From a bacterium (GTDB taxonomy: Bacteria > Chlamydiota > Chlamydiia > Chlamydiales > 2-12-FULL-49-11): a DNA stretch of 16,767 bases. The translations under genes and the position numbers were made by a program. The notes under the pieces were generated by a model. It had not been told where the DNA came from, searched no databases, and saw only the letters and a list, made by a program, of their open reading frames with translations. The stretch is from assembly GCA_022600215.1 (NCBI GenBank), contig JAHZKV010000014.1, positions 1-16,767 on the forward strand, read 5' to 3'. Positions 7,987-13,197 of this stretch are shown piece by piece. Positions within the stretch are counted from its first letter, which is position 1. Every line of letters starts with the position of its first letter.

Positions 7987-9087
7987 CTAGCCCTGTATTC
8001 TTTGGTAGATCACTACTCGTGGGCTATATTGCTCTTTACGATTGGTGTCTACTCTCCTGTCATTGTAGTTGTTCCATGTTCCATTGCGGGATCTTGTGCA
8101 TCCGGTGTAATGGCTGCTGCGAAAGTTAATAATCCCACAAAGTTCGTAGGTATGTGCCCCAAAAGTGATATACTCTCTTGGTCTGACGCCTGTCCTTTGA
8201 TCAATATTTGCAACAACTACATCGCCTGCGGCTGCGTCGGCGGTAGCGATAGCACTTTGTTGCGCTTCTCTAAAAGCTAAGGATAAATCATATGTTCTAC
8301 TAGAAAGGGCTGGGATGTCGAACATCTCCCCTAAATAGGCTAAAAATTCCCCAGAATCGTTTAGTCTTCCAACTCCTGGGGTTAAGTGACCTATAGGGTG
8401 GCTGATTAGGCAGGTTTGGAAAGCTCTCCAAAAGGTACGTGCAGCAGTATCTAATACTCTTGCTTCAGAAGTGGGGTTTTGCATGGTTTCTATAAGGAAA
8501 GTTAAACTTGCTTTTAGACTTTTCACGTGGATGCTTTTTCCCTGCATATTTGAGCTTCGAATAGCTGCTTCTAATCCAGGTATATTTGCAATCATTTGAA
8601 CGGCAGCATTAGAGTAACATACATTTACAAGCGGGCCAGTAAAGTTTGGCAATCCTTGGGTAGGGGAGCTACGTAGAGGGGAGAGGCTTTCGGTTACAGG
8701 AGCTCTTGCTCTTCTTGTGTGAGTGCGAGAAGGGGCGGTAGAGGGAAGGTGTCTGCTAGGGCGTGCCGGTGGAGGAAGTTTTCTTGTTGAACTAGCAACA
8801 GAAGAAGCTTTTTTTACGGTAGAAGCAGGTTTAGCAGGTGGCGATGTAGTGGCTACGCTTAGCTGTTTTGGTTTTTTGGAGAATAGATTTTTAAAAAAAG
8901 AGAAAATAATGCGAAAAACCTCACATCTTAGAAAAGGGTGGATTTTTACGTTGCTTGTGCTCTCTTCTTTCCATATTTTGTGTGTAGGGGAGGTTGCTGC
9001 AAGCCTGGTGTGAATAAGGCTCAAAACTTGTTCTTTAGTGTATCCAGCACTTAGAAGTCTCTGTAAGGTAGGCGAGTGTGTTTGCAT
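7987..9087 (-). CDS. USP-type (peptidase C19-like) deubiquitinase candidate, short form
   Basis: A 366-aa protein with a complete set of USP landmarks. Cys box: GLPNFTGPLVNVCYSN (145-160), Cys157, then AAVQMI. QQD-like box: NDSGEFLAYLGEMF (243-256), close to the QQDxxEFLxxLLD consensus. YDLSL (266-270) matches the DLSL strand. His box: YELCGIINFRSSHYT (314-328), His326, then WNNYNDRRV (338-346) with Asn342 in the third triad position. C-terminal strand: VVIYQRI (358-364). The N-terminus has a hydrophobic/amphipathic stretch (about 51-69, PFLRCEVFRIIFSFFKNLF), then a Pro/Ser/Thr/Arg-rich linker (about 76-143), the build of a secreted effector with a flexible arm. ATG at 9087 with AAGGAG 6 nt upstream. 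First gene of the three-gene minus-strand cluster. Same 4-residue Cys-box insertion as its neighbour, so the two are probably ancient paralogues. Confidence 0.82.
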   Translation of the reverse strand: MQTHSPTLQRLLSAGYTKEQVLSLIHTRLAATSPTHKIWKEESTSNVKIHPFLRCEVFRIIFSFFKNLFSKKPKQLSVATTSPPAKPASTVKKASSVASSTRKLPPPARPSRHLPSTAPSRTHTRRARAPVTESLSPLRSSPTQGLPNFTGPLVNVCYSNAAVQMIANIPGLEAAIRSSNMQGKSIHVKSLKASLTFLIETMQNPTSEARVLDTAARTFWRAFQTCLISHPIGHLTPGVGRLNDSGEFLAYLGEMFDIPALSSRTYDLSLAFREAQQSAIATADAAAGDVVVANIDQRTGVRPREYITFGAHTYELCGIINFRSSHYTGCTRSRNGTWNNYNDRRVDTNRKEQYSPRVVIYQRIQG

Positions 9088-9107
9088 ATAGATCTCCTTA
9101 ATTAAGG

Positions 9108-9167
9108 TATAATTATAGCATAATTAAAAATTTAATTGTATATAAATTATAACACGCTTGTAGTCAA
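9108..9167 (-). promoter_or_regulatory. Promoter region of the USP-methyltransferase-USP cluster, with 7-3-7 dyad
   Basis: Two overlapping possibilities on the minus strand. Proximal: extended -10 TGCTATAAT (TATAAT at 9117 to 9112) with a weak -35, embedded in the perfect inverted repeat TAATTAT-AGC-ATAATTA (9110-9126). Distal: TTGACT (9167 to 9162), 17 nt, TATATA (9144 to 9139). The SD and ATG of the first gene follow 20-30 nt downstream of the proximal -10. The 19-nt segment 9108-9126 matches 5779-5797 at 18 of 19 positions. Confidence 0.55.
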
Positions 9168-9241
9168 TGGTTTATGGTTTGCTTGGTATATCTTCTTGTT
9201 TTAAAAGGGAGTTTTGACTAATATTTTAGCTATTGTTTGGA

Positions 9242-9316
9242 GGGGTATTAGCTCAGCCCGGTTAGAGCGCCACGTTGACATCGTGGAGGTCAGCTGTTCG
9301 AATCAGCTATATCCCA
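9242..9316 (+). tRNA. tRNA-Val (anticodon GAC)
   Basis: Complete cloverleaf read from the sequence: acceptor GGGGTAT (9242-9248) pairs with ATATCCC (9309-9315) with one G-U; D stem GCTC/GAGC; anticodon stem CCACG/CGTGG around loop TTGACAT, anticodon GAC; T stem AGCTG/CAGCT around loop TTCGAAT; discriminator A9316. CCA is not encoded. A weak promoter (TTGTTT at 9196, 17 nt, TAATAT at 9219) may drive it. The ATG of the next gene follows the discriminator base directly, so the tRNA and the infC-block mRNA may share a transcript. Confidence 0.95.
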
Positions 9317-10321
9317 ATGATTTTACCCACACCTTCTCAACTAAACTATGGAATGCACCTTCTTGGAGCTTCTATGGTAGAGCTATTCCCTAAACTGCAA
9401 CTCCTTGATATGGAGGTATATCCAGATCGAGCTATGGTGGATTTTTCTTTTTCTAGAGAACTTTCTATAGAAGAGCTAAAGATGTTAAAAGCGCGTTTTT
9501 TGCAAAAAATAGAGGCAAAAGAAGAGGGTGATATTCGGGAGATGGTTTCGAAAAATGCTTGCGATCTTTTGAAGTACCATAAGCAAATCTTTTTGACCGA
9601 TCTAGTGGATAGGGAAGAGATGTTTGCAGAGATGTTTTGTATGGATCCATACCATGCTCCTTTACGTGGGGATTTAGATCAAGGAGCCTCTTTCGGGGAA
9701 GTAAAGCTTGATATGTTTGAATTTGGCGCCAAGAAGTGGATGAAAAAGAAGGTGCATCATTATCGATTGGAAGCGATGTTCTTTTTTTCTATGGCGGATC
9801 GGAAGAAATGGGAAGGTCTTGCTTCAAAAGAGGATCACCAAGTCATCGGTAAAAAGAAAGATCTTTTTTGGGTAGAAGATGGCGTGCAATTTTTTTCTGG
9901 AAAGGGAGAGGCAAAATTTCAGGATTTTGTGGACCAGATTGCAAAAAATTTTGGTGAAAAAGTCTTTTTTGATGGCGATATAGAAGATTTTCAAGAGATT
10001 TCTTCCTCCTCTGATTTCTACTTAGTGGAAAAAGTTGCGGGGAATTTTGGAGAAATTTCTTATGGTCTGAAAGAATTGGAGCAGCATCGAGTGTTTTCTG
10101 CTTGGAGTTTCACAAAGAAGGATTTGAAAAAAAGTTTCACCCTTTTAATGGAGGATCTTAAGTTATTAGGCTCTTGGAATGGGGAGGAGTTTTTATCGTA
10201 TGACTTTTTAGGAATACCTTGGTGTGTTGCAGAGTTTGAAGGTAGTGGTAAATATTTTAGTATAACCATCAATTTGCAGTGTCTGTTTGCTCTTGACCTA
10301 GAAAAGAAACTTGTAGAATAA
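9317..10321 (+). CDS. Degenerate threonyl-tRNA synthetase-like protein (inactive ThrRS relic)
   Basis: A 334-aa protein that can be laid along ThrRS from its second (SAD/editing-type) domain into the catalytic core. Residues 14-25 (HLLGASMVELFP) fit ThrRS HLLG...LWP; 47-95 follow the LT-EE helix region; ADRKKWEGL and EDHQVIGKKKDLF (160-184) fit ADKKAL and RDHRKIGKQLDLY; FGEISYGLKELEQHRVFS-SFTKKDL (244-270) lies over motif 2 (FGSCHRNE...GFTQDD). The zinc ligands (Cys in the YCIKPMNCPGH region, His of DDAHIF) and the motif 2 Arg are gone, as are the N-terminal TGS domain and the C-terminal anticodon-binding domain, so it should not charge tRNA. The open frame is intact, implying retention for another role. 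ATG at 9317 abuts the tRNA with no SD; a longer frame starting at TTG 9275 would run through the tRNA. It sits where thrS stands in thrS-infC operons. Confidence 0.7.
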   Translation: MILPTPSQLNYGMHLLGASMVELFPKLQLLDMEVYPDRAMVDFSFSRELSIEELKMLKARFLQKIEAKEEGDIREMVSKNACDLLKYHKQIFLTDLVDREEMFAEMFCMDPYHAPLRGDLDQGASFGEVKLDMFEFGAKKWMKKKVHHYRLEAMFFFSMADRKKWEGLASKEDHQVIGKKKDLFWVEDGVQFFSGKGEAKFQDFVDQIAKNFGEKVFFDGDIEDFQEISSSSDFYLVEKVAGNFGEISYGLKELEQHRVFSAWSFTKKDLKKSFTLLMEDLKLLGSWNGEEFLSYDFLGIPWCVAEFEGSGKYFSITINLQCLFALDLEKKLVE

Positions 10322-10336
10322 AATAGAGCTCTTTTA

Positions 10337-10342
10337 TATAAT
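10337..10342 (+). promoter_or_regulatory. Candidate -10 element upstream of infC
   Basis: A perfect TATAAT in the 58-bp gap ahead of infC. The best upstream hexamer, TTGTAG (10311-10316), is 20 nt away, longer than ideal. It would give a leader of about 30 nt, so infC-rpmI-rplT-pheS may have its own promoter besides read-through from the tRNA-Val region. Confidence 0.4.
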
Positions 10343-10379
10343 ACTCTCATTTGAAACATAAGATATGGGAAAATAGATT

Positions 10380-10910
10380 TTGAAGACAAATCGCGATATT
10401 AAATCTCCTAGAGTAAGAGTGATTTCAGAAGAGGGAAAGCAGCTTGGCATTTACCTCACTTCTGAAGCAGTCAAAAAGGCAGAAGAGCAAGGATTAGATT
10501 TAGTAGAAATTTCTCCAAAAGCAGACCCGCCCGTATGTAAAATTATTGATTATGGAAAATTTTGTTACCAGCAAACTAAGCGCGATAAGGACCAAAAGAA
10601 AGGTGCTGTGCAGGGGAAAGTTAAAGAGGTAAAATTCAAACCAAATATTGACACCCATGATTTGCAAGTGAAGGTAAAAAGAGCTAAAGGATTTTTAGAA
10701 AAAGGATTTAAGGTAAAATTTACCTGCATGTTCCGCGGAAGAGAAATTGTGTTTGTGGAAAATGGCCGTAAGGTAATGAATACTATTATTGAAGAATTAC
10801 AAGATGTGGCTACGCCTGATAGTTCTTCTAAAATGATGGGGAGAATGTTAACCATGTTAATGATCCCTGGAATGAAAGATAAAAAGAAACAAAAGCAGAA
10901 TGAGGCGTAG
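10380..10910 (+). CDS. infC: Translation initiation factor IF-3
   Basis: Binds the 30S subunit, checks the initiator tRNA and start codon, and blocks 50S joining. About 176 aa, two-domain. N domain: RVRVISEEGKQLGI (12-25) and LDLVEISPKADPPVCKIIDYGKF; basic linker with RDKDQKKG; C domain: VKEVKFKPNIDTHDLQVK, FRGREIVF and MMGRMLTMLMIPG. The frame has no ATG at its start. TTG at 10380 is preceded in frame by ATT at 10377, and GGGA (10367-10370) is 6 nt from the ATT and 9 nt from the TTG. IF-3 autoregulates through its AUU start in E. coli, so either unusual start fits that mode. An in-frame ATG GGA AAA TAG lies just upstream. First of the infC-rpmI-rplT set. Confidence 0.95.
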   Translation: MKTNRDIKSPRVRVISEEGKQLGIYLTSEAVKKAEEQGLDLVEISPKADPPVCKIIDYGKFCYQQTKRDKDQKKGAVQGKVKEVKFKPNIDTHDLQVKVKRAKGFLEKGFKVKFTCMFRGREIVFVENGRKVMNTIIEELQDVATPDSSSKMMGRMLTMLMIPGMKDKKKQKQNEA

Positions 10911-10930
10911 TCCTAAAGAGGAGAAACAAA

Positions 10931-11134
10931 GTGACAAAAGTAAAAGCAAAGTCGAACAAATCACTAAAAAAGAGATTTAAAATCACAGGAAGTGGAAAGA
11001 TTTTAAGAACTCAACAAGGAAGAAGGCACATTATGACTAAGATGTCTTCAAAAAGAAAAAGAAAATTAGAAGGGCCTGTGCTTGTAGCAAAGAGTTTTGT
11101 GAAAAAATTCAAGCGCATGATGAACGGATTATAA
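10931..11134 (+). CDS. rpmI: 50S ribosomal protein L35
   Basis: A 67-aa, very basic protein with the L35 signature: KSNKSLKKRFKITGSGKI (7-24), RRHIMTKMSSKRKRKL (31-46). L35 binds 23S rRNA in the large subunit. GTG start at 10931 with GAGGAG 7 nt upstream (10918-10923). It lies 20 bp after infC and 15 bp before rplT, the standard order. Confidence 0.96.
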   Translation: MTKVKAKSNKSLKKRFKITGSGKILRTQQGRRHIMTKMSSKRKRKLEGPVLVAKSFVKKFKRMMNGL

Positions 11135-11149
11135 GGAGAGGCAAGAACA

Positions 11150-11506
11150 ATGGTAAGAGTAACAAATAGCGTTGCAAGAAAAAGAAGAAAAAAGCGTTTG
11201 TTGAAGCAGGCAAAAGGTTTTTTCGGTGATAGAAAAAATCATATTCGTAATGCAAAAAACGTATTGATGAAAGCATGGGCAAATGCCTTTGTTGGTAGAA
11301 AGGAAAAAAAGAGACAATTTAGAGCTCTTTGGATCCAAAGAATTAATGCGGCAGCAAGATGTCATGGAATGTCCTACAGTAAGTTGATTGATGGTTTGAA
11401 TAAAGCAAACATTGAGATTGATAGAAAGAGCTTAGCAAAGCTTGCAGTAGAAGATGAAAAGGCATTTGAAGCAGTTGTTACTGCAGCAAAAGCAGCATTA
11501 GTATAA
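11150..11506 (+). CDS. rplT: 50S ribosomal protein L20
   Basis: A 118-aa basic protein of the normal L20 length. Shows VTNSVARKRRKKRLLKQAKG (3-22), GDRKNHIRNAKNVLMKAWAN, and RALWIQRINAAAR, all typical of L20. It is an early assembly protein of the 50S subunit and the usual translational repressor of rpmI-rplT in other bacteria. ATG at 11150 with a purine-rich AAGGAGAGG upstream. A hairpin follows its stop. Confidence 0.97.
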   Translation: MVRVTNSVARKRRKKRLLKQAKGFFGDRKNHIRNAKNVLMKAWANAFVGRKEKKRQFRALWIQRINAAARCHGMSYSKLIDGLNKANIEIDRKSLAKLAVEDEKAFEAVVTAAKAALV

Positions 11507-11512
11507 TATGAG

Positions 11513-11534
11513 ATGTGGAGGTAACTCTCCACAT
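11513..11534 (+). promoter_or_regulatory. 8-bp perfect hairpin in the rplT-pheS leader
   Basis: ATGTGGAG (11513-11520), 6-nt loop GTAACT, CTCCACAT (11527-11534). It lies 6 nt after the rplT stop and 3 nt before the pheS Shine-Dalgarno AAAGGGA (11538-11544). There is no immediate T-run, so it could be an attenuator, a processing site or an mRNA-stability element. If pheS started at GTG 11515, this stem would be coding. Confidence 0.5.
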
Positions 11535-11550
11535 ACCAAAGGGATTTTTA

Positions 11551-12573
11551 GTGGAAGACCAAATATCAGATTTAAAAAGCACTTTTGAAAAAGAAATGAA
11601 GGCGGCGGTATCGGTAAAAGATATTGACGAGATGAAAGTGAGATATTTGGGAAAAAAAGGTCCTGTACAAGATCTAATGAAGTCTTTAAAAGACTGCACA
11701 AAGGAAGAGCGTCCATTATTTGGTAAACTTATTAATGATGTAAAGGGAGAGTTTGCAGGTAAAATTGAGGATCGCTTTTCTTTTTTAAAAGATGTGGAGC
11801 TGAAAGAAAAATTAGCTTCTGAGATAGTCGATATCTCGCTTCCAGGAAAAAAGGGTTACAAAGGATCTGTGCATCCCATTTCTCAAATGCTAGATAAAGT
11901 AGTGGATGTGTTAAAAGGAATGGGTTTTTCTGTCTTTTTGACGCCGGAAGTTGAGAGTGATTATTATAATTATGGCGGCTTAAACTATCCAGAAGATCAC
12001 CCTGCAAGAGATATGCAGGATACTTACTATTTAGATAAAAGCACTTTGCTTCGCTCCCATACAACCTCTTTTCAGCAGCATGTATTTGAAATGTATGATC
12101 CACCCATTCGTATGGTTTGCCCAGGAAAATGTTTTCGTAATGAGACTATTTCTTCTAGATCCCATGTGATTTTTCATCAGTGCGATGTGATGTATGTAGA
12201 TAAAGGGGTAACATTTGCAGATTTGATTTCCACACAAAAGGAATTTTACCGTTTACTTTTTGGGAAAGAGGTGGAAATTCGTATGCGTCCTAGTTACTTT
12301 CCTTTTGTAGAACCTGGTATGGAAGTAGATCTGAAGTGTTTACTCTGCGATGGGAAAGGGTGTAAACTTTGTAAACATTCAGGCTGGCTAGAAGTTTGCG
12401 GTGCCGGTATGGTACATCCAGAAATCATCAAGCAGGGCGGCCTTGATCCAGAGGTCTATTCTGGTTATGCATGGGGGGGAGGAATCGAAAGATTGTATCT
12501 TTTAATGCATGAAATAGATGATATTCGTCTCTTTATGGAAAATGATACACGCTTCTTACGACAATTCCCGTAG
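11551..12573 (+). CDS. pheS: Phenylalanyl-tRNA synthetase alpha subunit
   Basis: Catalytic subunit of the (alpha-beta)2 enzyme that charges tRNA-Phe. Visible class II motifs: GFSVFLTPEVESDYYNYGGLN region with DHPARDMQDTYYL, RSHTTSFQQ, motif 2 CFRNETISSRSHVIFHQ, SYFPFVEPGMEVD, the CLLC...CKLC cysteine cluster, GWLEVCGAGMVHPE, and motif 3 GGGIERLYLL. I chose GTG at 11551 (340 aa) because AAAGGGA stands 6 nt upstream and the predicted protein then matches the length of chlamydial PheS as I remember it. A GTG at 11515 would add 12 residues encoded by a hairpin. pheT does not follow, which agrees with the split pheS/pheT of Chlamydia. Confidence 0.95.
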   Translation: MEDQISDLKSTFEKEMKAAVSVKDIDEMKVRYLGKKGPVQDLMKSLKDCTKEERPLFGKLINDVKGEFAGKIEDRFSFLKDVELKEKLASEIVDISLPGKKGYKGSVHPISQMLDKVVDVLKGMGFSVFLTPEVESDYYNYGGLNYPEDHPARDMQDTYYLDKSTLLRSHTTSFQQHVFEMYDPPIRMVCPGKCFRNETISSRSHVIFHQCDVMYVDKGVTFADLISTQKEFYRLLFGKEVEIRMRPSYFPFVEPGMEVDLKCLLCDGKGCKLCKHSGWLEVCGAGMVHPEIIKQGGLDPEVYSGYAWGGGIERLYLLMHEIDDIRLFMENDTRFLRQFP

Positions 12574-12589
12574 ATAAATTTAAATTTCT

Positions 12590-12640
12590 TTGCATTAAAT
12601 CAAGTTTTGTTTATGCTGCTACCGCCTAACCGATAGGAGG
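12590..12640 (+). promoter_or_regulatory. Promoter and SD-masking leader hairpin, unit 1
   Basis: TTGCAT (12590-12595), 16 nt, TATGCT (12612-12617). The leader CCGCCTAACCGATAGGAGG (12622-12640) can fold: CCTA (12625-12628) with TAGG (12634-12637), extended by CC/GG across one G-A mismatch, loop ACCGA. The Shine-Dalgarno AGGAGG (12635-12640) would be paired. If transcription starts near 12624, the outer CC may be missing from the RNA, so the stem strength is uncertain. Confidence 0.5.
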
Positions 12641-12645
12641 CTAAC

Positions 12646-12798
12646 ATGATTGATAATAGAATGGTTATTACTTCGGTAATTAATGTAAAACCTGTGCCAG
12701 GTGGAAATCCACTCGGTATTACTCGAGATGCTCCAAGTAATAGAGCTACGGAGACGTCATCACTTGTTGCACAAAGATCTCTTCCACCAACAATTTAA
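12646..12798 (+). CDS. 50-residue mini-protein, unit 1, function unknown
   Basis: ATG at 12646, 5 nt after a full AGGAGG and behind a plausible promoter. The 50-aa product begins MIDNR and shares GITRxxPxNRATxxxxLVA with the 51-aa product of unit 2. Within the shared motif most nucleotide differences are synonymous (for example GGT/GGA, ATT/ATC, CGA/AGA, GCT/GCA, ACG/ACT), which suggests the peptide sequence was selected. No family is recognised. It is either a free small protein or the N-terminal module of a larger protein whose frame was broken. Confidence 0.55.
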   Translation: MIDNRMVITSVINVKPVPGGNPLGITRDAPSNRATETSSLVAQRSLPPTI

Positions 12799-12814
12799 AA
12801 CAGATGGACAGGAC

Positions 12815-12920
12815 TTGATCGATATTCTTAGCTTGTCGAAAGACATGCAAGAGCAAGCAAGAAGATTGCTAGAGGAAAAGGGACTATTTAAGTCTCTTTT
12901 CTTCTTTTGGGGAGGTTTTA
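12815..12920 (+). pseudogene. Truncated, frameshifted copy of the nucleotidyltransferase gene 5' end
   Basis: A TTG at 12815 aligns with the ATG of the intact gene at 13198. The translation runs IDILSLSKDMQEQARRLLEE, nearly the same as the intact copy. One extra T at about 12890 shifts the frame after EKGL, and the similarity ends near 12920, before the GS and DxD catalytic motifs. The shifted frame continues to a stop at 13016-13018, inside the leader of unit 2. A non-functional leftover of the duplication. Confidence 0.8.
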
Positions 12921-12971
12921 TGTGTATAGACAAGTACAAGAAAAATAAGTGTAAAAAAATTACTTTTTTCT

Positions 12972-13022
12972 TTGTATTAAATCAAGTTTTGTTTATGCTG
13001 CTACCGCCTAACCGATAGGAGG
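12972..13022 (+). promoter_or_regulatory. Promoter and SD-masking leader hairpin, unit 2
   Basis: TTGTAT (12972-12977), 16 nt, TATGCT (12994-12999), then the identical leader hairpin at 13004-13022 with AGGAGG in the 3' arm. Conserved base for base with unit 1 across -10, leader and SD. Probably drives both the 51-aa mini-ORF and the nucleotidyltransferase-fold gene. Confidence 0.5.
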
Positions 13023-13027
13023 TTAAC

Positions 13028-13183
13028 ATGATTGATAATAGAGCGAGGTTTACTTTAGAAACCACTGAAGGTTCTAGACCAGTTGAAAATAATGGAATCA
13101 CTAGAGAGGTTCCTATGAATAGAGCAACTCAGAATGCAACTTTGGTTGCAAGAAACTTTTTTTCTCCGCCATGTCAAATGTAG
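13028..13183 (+). CDS. 51-residue mini-protein, unit 2, function unknown
   Basis: ATG at 13028 with AGGAGG 5 nt upstream. Product begins MIDNRARF, carries GITREVPMNRATQNATLVAR and ends SPPCQM. The nucleotidyltransferase-fold gene starts 14 nt after its stop in another frame, so translational coupling is plausible. Unknown family. Alternatively the two frames were once one protein: the distance between shared landmarks differs by 4 nt between units and is not a multiple of 3 in either, so a simple single-indel explanation does not restore both. Confidence 0.55.
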   Translation: MIDNRARFTLETTEGSRPVENNGITREVPMNRATQNATLVARNFFSPPCQM

Positions 13184-13197
13184 TTTGGTGGTAGAAA

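Larger units (their letters stand above)
12585..12966 (+). repeat. Tandem duplication, unit 1 (about 382 bp)
   Basis: Direct repeat with the sequence starting at 12967. The first block (12585-12663 against 12967-13045: promoter, leader, SD, first mini-ORF codons) is nearly identical. The middle (about 12664-12815) has diverged strongly. The last block (12826-12920 against 13209-13302) is about 95% identical but has an extra T in unit 1. Unit 1 stops matching inside the nucleotidyltransferase gene, so the duplicated segment covered promoter to 5' gene end. Confidence 0.9.

Noticed and set aside
9275..9316. Upstream extension of the ThrRS-like frame with a TTG start
   Set aside because: These 42 bases are the anticodon and T arms of tRNA-Val, so the ATG at 9317 is the earliest credible start.
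11515..11550. GTG 11515 as the pheS start
   Set aside because: The first codons form one arm of a perfect hairpin, and the GTG at 11551 has a better SD and gives the expected protein length.
12701..13018. 105-codon plus-strand frame spanning unit 1
   Set aside because: It begins inside the mini-ORF in another frame, crosses the frameshifted gene remnant and ends in the leader of unit 2. No SD. Only its middle (12815-12920) has meaning, as a pseudogene.
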